From the NCBI GenBank assembly GCA_036245805.1, contig BTRK01000006.1, forward strand, positions 49,717,257-49,781,256: a stretch of DNA of 64,000 nt. Direction: 5' to 3'. The translations under genes and the position numbers were made by a program. Below, in pieces: positions 42,901 to 52,589 of this stretch (positions are counted from its first letter, which is position 1; every line of letters begins with the position of its first letter). Below the pieces are notes generated by a model, which saw only the letters and a list, made by a program, of their open reading frames with translations, was not told the origin of the DNA and made no database searches. This DNA is from Pristionchus mayeri. Taxonomy: Eukaryota > Nematoda > Chromadorea > Rhabditida > Neodiplogasteridae.

Positions 42901-45859
42901 AAGTTTCGACATTTCGAATGTGCCAAGGTCTATTCGATCCTTACGCGACACGCGTGATAAGTTCTGAATCTCTATTCCAGTGAGTCGCTCTGGCAACCGG
43001 ATGTCTCGCCGTGTGATGCAATATCGAGAGAATCTGTCAGCGACGACAAGATTGGCATGACAAAGGTATCAATTCCTCGTCGCCTTAGTTTATATTTGTC
43101 TGTATTGATCTCCTACAGCTCTGAGCTGGTGGTGAGCACTGACTTCGTAGAGATGAAGTTGGCGACTTATTTATCTCTCCAGCATTGGAGTGTTAGTGTA
43201 AAGAAGAAAGAGGCCGTGTCAGCGTTCCTCGCTCTATCATAGTTACATGCAGATGCCCAACTTCCCCTTCGACTCGCACACCTGCCGCATGTGCTTTAAG
43301 CTGAACCAGCTCACTCCTGAGGAAGCGACTTTCCAACTCGCACCCGTCGTCAATCCCATCAGTGGAAATGTAATTCATTTATCTAACTCACACAAATTAT
43401 CGATTATTGAGGTCAACAATGAGTGGGCGCTGATCTCCCTTCACCAGGAAGCCGTCCAGGAACAGTATGGGGTTACGGTAGGTAATGTTCCATGCTGTAC
43501 TATAGTATACTCACCCATAAGAGTATGGACAAATGATGCTGTGTTAAATCAATGCAAGACCTGGCCAGTTGTTCGAGAGAATATGTATGGGAGATGGCGA
43601 TAATTTCGAACACCACTTTAGATCTACTTCGACTGCACCATCGTGCGCCATCCGAACTTTTGGGTCAACCTCATCATCATCCCTGCGTACTTCCTCGGTG
43701 TAGTCGTGATCACTGGTCTCTTTCTGGGAGAACGGGACAGAGAAGTCGAGGCTTCCGTACGTTTTATCGATGCATTAATACGAAGTCGATCTTATCTACA
43801 TTTTGCTTAGAGAACCAAGTTTAATCCTCAATTTTGTGAAGTTAAAAAAGTAACGTCATCGACGAGATTCCAGATTGACTACGGACTGGCAGTGATGATG
43901 TCCATCACTGTCATCATCGGAATTCTTGCCGAGGGCCTTCCCAAATCGTTTTCCCTGCCCACTCTGGGTAAACATTACTCCCTTTTACTCCTCCAGAGGT
44001 GCGAGAAATGTATACATCGCGCTCAAGAAAGGTGGAGAACTGATGATCTTAGCTTTTTTCGAATAGGATTGCAAATAGGAGGCCATTTGGATCGGAGAGG
44101 AGGGCTAGTGTATCGTATTGCCAAACCCATTTTAAGCTATCATACGCTGTTCTCTCTACGATCATCGTCGTCATCGGCATCACCATCATTACCAACATGT
44201 GTTCCAGGCTACTTCGTGCTCGGGCAGCTCATTATCGTCTGCGTCGCTGTCCTCTTCGTCGTCCTCCGAAGAGAGGTGAATGGATTAATTCGGCAGTTGA
44301 GTGGTCGTGGCTAGAGTGCCATTACAGTACGTGCTAACCGCCTTGGCCATGTGCGTGCGCGGCTTGCGCGGATTGATTTTGCGGGAAGAATGTTGCTTTT
44401 CACGATTCGAACCTATTATCAGGTTGGCGGGAAAGTCTTTGTCCATGGTTTTGTTTCAACACTGCTCGTCGCAAGTGCGCTTTGGCGCTCCCTCGTTCCT
44501 AGTGAGTAACAGTCAGTGATGGGCCTTTATAGTAAACAACTCCCCATTCCCTTTCCTTCAGTCAAGATCTAGTAGAGCAACGATGTATGTTCCTGGTGAC
44601 ACACACTTCCGACATGTTTTGATTTACCTCTCTCTATTCTACACCACGATGAAGGATTCGGAGACCCTACTGAAGAATGTTTATGGCACACATGCCCCCT
44701 CTACAACACCTTCAGGAATTGGATCCATCGCTTCGAAGAATACGAGTTTTCCGCCAATTAATGGGATCGATCTGTGAGACCGTGTAAGTAGCATTTTGAG
44801 ACTTAGAAGAAAGCTGTTGAAACGGATCCATTTCAAAGTGCCCGTGAAATGACTATTACACTACGAGCCCACCATAGCACTGTCAAAGAAGGCTTGAGAT
44901 CTCATGGAATGAGGAAATTTATCGATCGATTCATATCACATGATCTGAGTCAAGCCAGCCGTTACCGTCGAGTCGAAGATTCCATTACTCTCCTCATTCT
45001 CCGAGATGGGGATCGATGGCTGGAACGGCTAATAACGGGAAATGAAAAGTGGGTCTTCTACGATATCAACTTCATGCGAGTTCAGCGGGTTGGAGAAGGA
45101 TGAACTCCTCAGGGTGTCACCAAACTTGACCAGCACCCCAAGAAAAACCATCTGCCAATGCGGTGGGGAGTGGATGGCGTGATCTATTGCACATGGCCAA
45201 GGCGATTAGCACGTACTGTATTGCAATTGAATCGTTAATGAAATCGAACCCCTCTTTTGAAATATCTAATAACGCGCAACAAAATGTAGTGGTGGACACG
45301 GCATTGAGAAGAGAGGGAATGGCTGAACGTGGTGCTTACCAGAACCCTATATTCCTTCTCAAACCTCCTCCTTATATGGAGAAAAATGATTGTATGCTTT
45401 ATTTGAGATCAAGAAGTTCGTCATCTTCGCCGTGAGGTACACGCAAAAGAAGACGATTGAGTAAGAGTACATTCTTACCTCCTTTGAAATCCTCCATGTG
45501 CAGGAAAGACGTGCTCAAGGGTCTCATTAAAGAGCCGAATCGATCGACAGCAGCTCGAGTATTCTTCATTTGCCTCAGGTTCATTTTCATTGCTATTCTC
45601 ACTTTCGCTCTTATTATTAGAACGCCTGGGCTTGTCGTCTCATGATGGTAATCGTATGAAGTGAACTCACACAACCATTCTTATCAGGTTCATCGTGCGC
45701 CTCATCCGCAGCAACTACGTCGCATTTGCATTATTTCAGCTGGCGCACGCCCTCAATCTCGTCTTCATACTCACAGTATTCGATAGCGAGCAGTATGAGA
45801 GGGCCATCCAGGCTACCTCGAAGGCCTCCATGGTGGCTGATGCTGTCCACGCGCGATAA
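36987..45859 (+). CDS. Cys-loop-type ligand-gated ion channel, gene 4 (remodelled exons)
   Basis: Exons: 36987-37059, 37100 to 37413 (see below), 37457-37506, 37549-37614, 42981 to about 43130 (see below), 43253-43369, 43412-43477, 43622-43756, 43874-43967, 44208-44275, 45408-45460, 45504-45578, 45688-45859. Signal peptide MTAWVWRVLCLILFLFLSLTSS. Canonical WQPD; PNFPFDSHTCRMC with Ser at the missing first-Cys position; M1-M4 intact. Three oddities. (1) The exon 3 acceptor is TTTCAT, and the 138-base intron before it has no stop and keeps frame, so exons 2 and 3 probably form one exon with about 46 extra residues. (2) Intron 6 is absent and the first 14 codons of exon 7 are unlike other copies, although total length is the same. 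(3) Intron 4 has a GC donor. Intron 5 is 5.4 kb and holds three mobile elements. Confidence 0.75.
37634..39760. mobile_element. foldback element (family 2) with unique centre
   Basis: Arms of about 600 bp (TTACCACGCGTATCACGAG at the left, TCGCGATACACGTGTTAC at the right) are complementary and share blocks with the element at 24972-26474. Unlike that one, it has a unique centre of roughly 38247-39157 with an open reading frame. Intron 5 of channel gene 4. Confidence 0.8.
38208..38780 (+). pseudogene. element-borne open frame with one in-frame TGA, unknown protein
   Basis: A frame of about 190 codons runs from 38208 to TGA 38778-38780, interrupted once by TGA at 38508-38510. Both halves are in the same frame and both look like protein: first half KYNLGKYWEIGGGKLATPEV, DPTQKEEPTFWILPKEGS; second half IPEIIRYLNTLRAALPKLR followed by a highly acidic stretch (EDDDDFHEEVEVEPQEED) and FLNKVFTNVDDPYYSPIPKK. 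I do not recognise the family. It may be a protein encoded by the element, now inactivated, or a captured host fragment. The start lies in the left arm and no ATG is obvious there. Confidence 0.45.
39819..41083. mobile_element. mariner-type element, decayed
   Basis: The ends TCAGGTTGTAACATAAGTTT and its complement AAACTTATGTTACAACC are perfect over about 24 bp and TA flanks both sides. At 1,265 bp it has mariner length. Only weak transposase traces are seen, around 39930-40010. Intron 5 of channel gene 4. Confidence 0.75.
41087..42959. mobile_element. foldback element (family 3) with pyrimidine-rich centre
   Basis: ACACGCGTGTCGCGTAAGGATC and GATCCTTACGCGACACGCGTG mark the ends. Arms of about 550 bp match inverted (for example TCCTTAGGGTCCCTCACAACG and CGTTGTGAGGGACCCTAAGGA). 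The unique centre about 41640-42430 is rich in CTCCCTCGTCTCC repeats and has no coding signal. The right end lies about 20 bases from the acceptor of exon 6 of channel gene 4. Confidence 0.8.
44311..45228. repeat. inverted repeats bracketing the mariner relic
   Basis: ATTACAGTACGTGCTAACCG with CCTTGGCCATGTGC at 44311-44353 recurs inverted at 45185-45228 (GCACATGGCCAAGGCGATTA, GCACGTACTGTA). The mariner relic therefore sits between, or inside, another inverted-repeat element. Confidence 0.6.
44413..45310 (+). pseudogene. mariner transposase relic
   Basis: The left end reads TA then TCAGGTTGGCGGGAAAGTCT, a mariner-type terminus. Traces of the transposase follow in order: RHVLIYLSL, a TLLKNVYGTHAPS segment, LERLITGNEKWVFYDIN (the mariner motif before the first catalytic Asp), and TPQGVTKLDQHPKKN with RWGVDGVIY. 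Several frameshifts and stops separate them. It lies in intron 12 of channel gene 4. Confidence 0.75.
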
Positions 45860-46520
45860 ATATGGCTAATTGTTTCATATGGATTTGTTTAGGGGAGCAT
45901 TTTTCACATTCTTTTGCGTGACAAGAATTTGCCACCATACTTATTCGAATATAATGTCTGTAATCAGTAAATGCTCAGATAAGACAGTAGATCACACGAC
46001 AGCTTGAGGATGTGCTTGAGAAGAGCAATCGTACAATGGTTGAAATGAGGCAAGATGTATTAGTACGAAGCCTATTCTTGCTTTACCATTTGCGTTTTCC
46101 CCCACGCAAAATTGAGACAACAAAGAATCGCATTTGAAAATTAACCTCATTCTCCTTTCATCGAATCAAGCTGAATTAATCTTGAGCAAGCACCTCTGAG
46201 CAATGCTGTTTACGTAATACGAGCGGCAATGCGGATGCGGAGTCTTAGCTTTCTCCAATAAAGATGGAAAACAAACACATTCCTTAATGGAATCTGGATC
46301 ATTCTCATTATTTGACGATTAGTTAGTCGACCGCTATTCCTCTTTTCAATTTCGGCACTTATCCTCTATATTTTTTGTCCCCGTCTGATCCGCACGCATT
46401 GTAAATTGTCGGCACTCATCGATATTCATTTTTCTCTTATTTCCTGTTGTGAATGCACACTAGTATTGCGCTAATTATCGTGAATATTAGGTGCCAATAC
46501 CAATCGGCGGTTTTGGAACA
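45860..46520. other. intergenic, nothing recognised
   Basis: No supported gene; short open frames only. AATAAAG near 46258 could be a poly(A) signal. Confidence 0.35.
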
Positions 46521-46888
46521 ATGAATATTCTCCGATGGCTCTACGAGAGAGTGAGGTAAGTGTAACTCTCGTACAGTTATTTAAATAAACAAAATAATAA
46601 AACATGTAATGAAATTAAAAATTTAGGAGGGGACGAGGCAGAATAGCTGTGGAGCCAATGACCAGATCGACAGTCGTCGCCGAGTCCTCCACGCCTTCTG
46701 GAGACAATCACGTTTCGTAAAGTGGCAAATACAGTTTCCATTCCCTGATTCAGGTATTCAATCCGCGTGAAAGTCTCGGATCCGAGGACCAGTCTCGCCA
46801 CTTCGACGACCTCTTCCGCCACTGGGACGAGGTGCATGCTGCCAGAGAGAAGGCGAAGGAAGAAGGGAAGGCGGAAGCAAAATTCTGA
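46521..46888 (+). CDS. small protein X1, member of a duplicated four-gene family
   Basis: Three exons 46521-46555, 46627-46711 and 46754-46888 give about 84 residues: MNILRWLYERVR, a basic RRGRGRIAVEPM segment, then FNPRESLGSEDQSRHF, LFRHWDEVHAAREKAKEEG. The last exon forms a charged, probably helical C-terminus. Exon number, phase (2 then 0) and motifs are shared with X2 (49472) and more distantly with Y1 and Y2. Membership of a known family is not recognised. The short hydrophobic start could be a membrane anchor or targeting sequence. Confidence 0.6.
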
Positions 46889-48100
46889 GTTAATTGATAG
46901 TATCAACCACCAATTGTGATTATATCGTAATCATGATATTTTACAATCATTACATTCTTGAATAATTTGCCCATAAATACTCGTTTATTTCTAGCTCAAA
47001 ATAAAAGCCAGCACTTGAAACGACATTTGGTTCGAGAAGAAGGAAGTAACACTTCAAATGTGACACCGCGTTGGCGTTTTCTGAGGCTTTCTCGAACAAC
47101 ATCCACATATTTTTCATATATTTTGTGAAATTATTTGGAATCAGAAACAACACAACGCATGTTCCATTTTCCGACGAACTTTTTATGTTTCCAGTGGCAT
47201 CAGGCACAGGCGCGTCAGGCGTGTTTGGCATTTGGACCTGGTTGCAATGCTCCCGCAAATTGATACCTTCGCTTTCAAGTTATACTTGTTAACTACTCAC
47301 TCCTTTTCAATGAATCGCTTTTCAAATTCTTGAAATGAGTGATGAATTTTTCTATTTCTTAATTTAACATCAACACATTTGTTTATCAAAACATCACTAT
47401 CATTACGTTTACTTGTTATTTTTACGCAATTGCCTAAATGCGTTCCAAATAGCTAGATTTGAAATCTTTCGCTATGCAACACTAGCGTTGCATTGCAGCG
47501 CACGAATAGTGCAATATATTTTCACACGAATTTCATCTTTCATATCTCTGAGATACTTCGTATGCCTTCACATGTCACTTCCCGTGTCTTTTCTGAGTTT
47601 CAAACATGAATAGAGGGCCAACATACTCTGTGCTTCCGGTGCTTGTTATTCGCATTTCAAGTAGGGGATTCTCAGAAAAAAATGGTCGTAAAATAATGAA
47701 GCTGACTTATACCTGTTTTCGAAAGCTTCAAAGATTCATGGTTCAATGCCTCGTTCTTCATATCTTACACTTGATGATTTGCACACTCTCACACTAATTA
47801 TGTTTTTCCCACTAAAAAATGGGAAAATTCGATTAACTATACTTTCCTTATAAAGAATCTTGAGAGGGTGTTTCTAATTTTTTTCATCTGAAGGGTATCT
47901 AGATGCCTTGACAAATAACGATGATAACGTTCATGTTTCATACGGTTACGATTGAGACACAAGTATTGGTTCTCAATCTTTGTTCTTTATTTCATGTTTA
48001 TCTTCGATTGTTTTGAAATTTTTATTAAGTTTCCGCGCCGATTTTTAAAAATTATGTATAAAGTAAATGAAAATAGATTTGCAGGCATATCAAGAAGGTA
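46889..48100. other. intergenic part of a segmental duplication
   Basis: Sequence such as AGCCAGCACTTGA, GGAAGTAACACTTCAAATGTGA and the stretch around 47690-47890 recurs in the same order at 50340-51080. No gene seen. Confidence 0.5.
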
Positions 48101-48107
48101 TTCCTTC

Positions 48108-48513
48108 ATGCAACATATCATCAGTTGCTTCATAAGGTCCAATTCGACTGAAATTTTTTAGACTGAAACTTTTACTTTAGGTGCTCCCGAGGGAAATGGA
48201 AGGTGGGAGTAGTCGAGGACGCCCCACCTCCTCATTCTTCTAATCATCAACATCATCCCCCTGTTCCTTATCCTTCTTCTTCTCCACCTATTCCTCCTCC
48301 AGAAACCATTATCGAAGACGCTGCTTCTGAGAGTTCTGACAGCTCAGATACCGAGGTGGAAGATGACAATATGCTACTCAAATGTGCCAACTTTAGCCGA
48401 GCCCTCACGGCTATGAGCGAAATCCCGAGCAGGCTTCTCATTTTGAGCAACTCGCTCGGGATTGGCAGGAGCTCCGGGAAGCAAGGAGAAAAAATAATGT
48501 AATAATAATGTAA
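48108..48513 (+). CDS. small protein Y1, C-terminus truncated by AT-rich insertion
   Basis: Exons 48108-48136 (MQHIISCFIR), 48181-48355 and 48397-48513, with a 41-base second intron. Exon 2 begins CSRGKWKVGVVED and continues Pro/Ser-rich (PYPSSSPPIPPPE) and acidic (SESSDSSDTE). Exon 3 reads PSPHGYERNPEQASHFEQL then ARDWQELREARR, matching the last exon of X1. An insertion of AATAATG-type repeats after GAAGCAAGGAG introduces a stop at 48511. The original tail (EETAEESSDS then TAG at about 48618) survives downstream out of use, as shown by Y2. Confidence 0.6.
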
Positions 48514-48619
48514 TGAAAATAATAATGAGAGAAAATAATCAAGGAGAGAAAATAAGGTGAGAAACTCCGGAGTGAAGATAATGAGGAAGAGACGGCGGAG
48601 GAATCGAGTGACTCTTAGC

Positions 48620-49471
48620 GGCACTAGCTCGGATGAGAACTATGATGTCATGCCGCCTTTGCTACATCAAAGGTAGTAGACACATCACTAGAAATGATGT
48701 AGCGACTTTTAAAGTATCGCACTCTTGTTCCCACTCAATGTCAGAATGATGCAAAGTAGTGGGAAGTGGGCAGTCTACCATAATTATTGCGAAACCATGA
48801 TTTCGGGTAACGGACTGATTTTTCAATACTTTCCTGACACTTTTATATGCAGATTCGCTCGTTCAGATTTTGAAAAATTGCGATACAGTGATCACAAACC
48901 AGTTAATATATCGAAAAAAAGGTTACCTCGTGGGATTGGATGTGAGAGTTTTCCCTTTCCCAGGGACTTATGAGTACCATTTCAATGCAAACAAATGAGA
49001 TTTTGCACATCGTTCATCGATTATTTAATGCAGGCTGACCATTTCATAATAATAGAGATGTTGACTGCCGCTCAGTCGTGTCGATTTCATTTTTTAAAAA
49101 TTAAATTGATTATTCTATATCACGGCTCTTCTGTAAGAACGTAAAAAAGTCATAGCAACGTGTTTCGATGAAACTTGTGTTACTGATACTTCGGGAGTCT
49201 GAAGAAGTCCTATAGATTAGGTTTAGTCAAATTTGATCATTATCGATTTTTTGCGCTATCAGCTTGAAGTACTGTAGCTCGGTCATCATCTAGTTCTTCG
49301 AACATTATTCCACGCTTCAGTACTGGCATTTTCTAAATAAGTAGGCAACATGTGCTCCGCTTACATTAAAATTATTCCTGTTCAAATCCCTCATTAATGG
49401 CCTTACGCGAGAATTATATTAGTACAAATTATCCTTCAAATTAGGTACACATTTACATCAGCCTTTGTGAA
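48620..49471. other. intergenic with MITE family B fragment
   Basis: Directly after the Y1 relic tail, CGGCACTAGCTCGGATGAG marks a family B terminus. No further gene seen up to X2. Confidence 0.45.
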
Positions 49472-50245
49472 ATGATAAGCATACTCAGATGGCTGTACGA
49501 GATAGTGAGGTGAGTAATTGGAGTATATTAATTAAAGGAGGAGTATATGCAAACTTGAAACATTACACAGTTGTGGATTTCACCACGAAATTCAATTGGG
49601 GATTAGAAAAATGTCCGTGCTTTTCAAAGTGTTGCCGGCTAATCGCAACAAATTAGCAATGGTCTCGCTCTCTGCATATCATACACTCTCTCGCTCCTCT
49701 GATCGACGAGAGAGCGTGTAGTTTGGAGCTACCTTTCCCGAGCTACCTTTTCGCTTATACCCCGACGTCTTCCCATGTTCACGCGCATTCTGATCAGAGC
49801 TTTGACCTTTCGCCTATTCGCGTGTTCTCTCGCCTCCTTTATCCCAAAAAGTAACCAGTTTCCAAAAACGGCACGAAATTGCATTCTAATATCGTTCAAA
49901 GACGTAATCTGGTCAACTGATCTACTGTCCATGTTCATTTTTGCCTTTATTCCTCCTTTAAAGTGCAAAACAATACCATAATATTTATGTATAGTGAAAC
50001 TTTAGGAGAGCACGCGGCAAAGTTGCTGTGGAACCAATGAGCACATCGACAGTCGCCACTGAGGTTTCCATATATAGTAACAATCAAAGTGCAATTTGAT
50101 GTTTGAGGTGTTCAATCCCCGTGAAAGCCTCGGTACGGAGGAGGAGCAATCTCGCTACTTTGTCGAGCTTTTCCGCCACTGGGACGAAGTTGATGCGGCC
50201 AGAGAGAAAACAAAGGAAGAAGGGAAGGCGGAAGCGAAAGTCTGA
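49472..50245 (+). CDS. small protein X2, paralogue of X1
   Basis: Exons 49472-49509 (MISILRWLYEIVR), 50006-50063 and 50108-50245 give about 77 residues. It shares RARGKVAVEPM, FNPRESLGTEEEQSRYF and FRHWDEVDAAREKTKEEGKAEAK with X1. Its first intron is longer and contains a family A MITE (about 49655-49730). The second exon is shorter than that of X1 (58 versus 85 bases). Function is not known. Confidence 0.6.
49655..49732. mobile_element. hairpin MITE, family A (partial)
   Basis: AGCAATGGTCTCGCTCTCT starts the element and ATACACTCTCTCGCTCC / GACGAGAGAGCGTGTAG form the hairpin core. The right outer arm is decayed. Confidence 0.6.
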
Positions 50246-51241
50246 TTGATAGTATCAACCATCAATTGTGAATAGATCGCAATCATGATATTTTGTAATC
50301 TTTAATTTTTGAATAAATGTAAATAAACACTCATTTATTTCTAGCTCAATGTAAAAGCCAGCACTTGATTAGGCATTTGGTTTGAGAAGGAGGAAGTAAC
50401 ACATCAAATGTGATAGCGCGATCGTGTTTTCTGATGTTTTTTCGAATAATATCAGCAGAGTTTTAAAGATTTTGTGTAAATGGTAGAAGCCGAAACTGAA
50501 AAACCGAAACAGCAAAACATCGAAACATTTACAGAACGAACTCTTCCTATTTGCAGTGATATCAGCTACTGGTGTTTGATATTTGGAAATGCATGCAATG
50601 CTACCGCAAATTGATGCCTTCCATTTCAGATTATACTTTCTAGTGACTCATTTCGTTTTCCAAGGTATTCCCACTTATACGCTAAACTCTTGAAATGCGC
50701 TCTGCATCTTTCGCTTGCGTTTCATTACATCACTCGAGTAGTGCAATATATTTCCCCACGAACTTCATCTTTGTTATCACTGAGATACTTTTTCAGGGTC
50801 TCATGTCACTTCCTGTGCCTTTTTTTGGTTTCGAAAGTCAACACATAATTTTCAAATCTGGTGATCGTTCTCTAGATTTCCGGCACTGAATTCTCAGAAA
50901 ATTGGGCGATTAAATAATGAAGACGACTTATACCTGTTTTCGAAAGCCTCAATGATTCCCGGTTCAATTCCCTGTTCTTCGTATCTTACACAATGATGAT
51001 TCGCGCACTCTCACACTTATTATATTTTTCTCTACCGAAAAAATAGAATTTGATTAACTAATGTTCCTTATCACGAATCTTGAGAGGGTGTCTCTAACAT
51101 CTTCATCTCGAGAATACCTAGATGTTTTGACAAACAAGCATGACCCCATGTTCTTCCCAATTTCGAAATTTGTGAACAGTATTTTCGTGATGCATATTAT
51201 AAAGGAAAATGGATTTGCAGCCATATCAGTAAGATCAACGA
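50246..51241. other. intergenic part of a segmental duplication
   Basis: Mirrors 46889-48100 in order (for example GCCAGCACTTGATTAGGC, GAGGAAGTAACACATC, TTGAGAGGGTGTCTCTAAC). No gene seen. Confidence 0.5.
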
Positions 51242-51684
51242 ATGCATCATATCGGCAATTGCTTCACCAGGTAAGATTCGCCTGAAAAATTTGTGAGTGC
51301 GTGTTAATTTAGATGCTCCCAGGGGAAGTGGAAAGTTGGAATATCTGAGGAAGGTCCTCCTCCACATTCTGAACATCCGCCTGATATTCCCGATTTATCT
51401 GCTCGTCCTTCGTCTTCGGCTCCTCTTCCTTCAGAAACCATTGTCGAAGACACTGCTTCTGAGAGATCTGAGTGCTCGGACACCCAGGTAGATAATGACA
51501 ATATACTTCTCAAATGTGCTAATTTTAGCCGAGCCCTCGCGGCTATGAGCGAAATCCCGAGCAGGCTTCTCATTTTGATCAACTCGCTCGGGATTGGCAG
51601 GAGCTCCGGGAAGCGAGAAGTGAGGAGCCACTCCAGAGTGAAAATAGGGAGGAAGATACGGCGGTGGAATCGAGTGACTCTTAG
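51242..51684 (+). CDS. small protein Y2, intact paralogue of Y1
   Basis: Exons 51242-51270 (MHHIGNCFTR), 51313-51487 and 51529-51684. Exon 2 starts CSQGKWKVGISEEG and is Pro/Ser-rich, ending acidic (SERSECSDTQ). Exon 3 reads PSPRGYERNPEQASHFDQL, ARDWQELREAR and then the acidic tail SEEPLQSENREEDTAVESSDS with TAG. The 41-base second intron matches Y1. Comparison with Y1 shows that the latter lost this tail. Family unknown. Confidence 0.6.
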
Positions 51685-51687
51685 CGG

Positions 51688-51795
51688 CACTAGGTCGGAG
51701 GATCACCGTCGGAAGATCACCTACTGGATGATAACCAAAAAACGAATTCTTCTGTAGAACTTTCCCAGAATCATCCTCATCATCCGACCTAGTGC
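51688..51795. mobile_element. hairpin MITE, family B
   Basis: GGCACTAGGTCGGAGGATCA pairs with TCATCCGACCTAGTGCC; CCAAAAAACGAATTC lies in the loop. Immediately after the stop of Y2. Confidence 0.75.
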
Positions 51796-51799
51796 CATT

Positions 51800-52589
51800 G
51801 CATTTCAATCGTTTTGTAATGTTTGATATTATATATTGTGGTGTCGAGGAGCCACTCCAGAGTGAAGAAAAAGGGGAAGAGACGGTGGAAATGAGCAATT
51901 CTTCGAGTTGATCTTGATGTTATTCGTTTTTGATACTAACCAAAGTTATGCATTGCATCATGCACAGAGATCTACATTTAGAGGACCTTCTGTGTATGAC
52001 TTACTAGGAATTCTAACATTTCTTTCACTTCAGGGAATGTGTGTATAGGTTGGTACTTAACGGTTCATATCACTTTCTTAGAGTCTTTTCTATCATGGTT
52101 ATTATGTGGGCTCACGGTTGGAGAAATACATGTTCGTATTGCACATTGAATAGTTATAATATTCATTATAATACATATAATGCTTGAAATTATGCTCGAA
52201 CAATAAAAGAGATCATACCATGGGCATTCTGAGTAATGCGTGCAGAGAAGCGGAATGTATTGAATGAGAGATGCGTCAGTAATCCCAGACAGAATTATAG
52301 AGTTTATATTGGATTTTTGAAGTATGCTAATATAAACTAATTATAACCGGTTCCATATAAGTAGACATTAAACTAAAAAAATTACAGAGGATACAATTGT
52401 AAAGAAATCTGAGAACTGAAAGTAGATGGTGGAAATACAAACTATCCTAGCGATAGTCGATCCGGTCCTGCGGGATAGGCAAGGAATTATCAGCATTCGG
52501 CCATAGAGACTACATGATGCTGCACATTGCTCGAGTCTAAAAAGTCATATATTTTTATTTACTAAGTGATTGATGACTACTGACTACTA
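51800..52589. other. intergenic, nothing recognised
   Basis: AT-rich; a degraded fragment of the Y-gene tail (GAGGAGCCACTCCAGAGTGA) recurs at 51846-51866. No gene seen. Confidence 0.4.
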
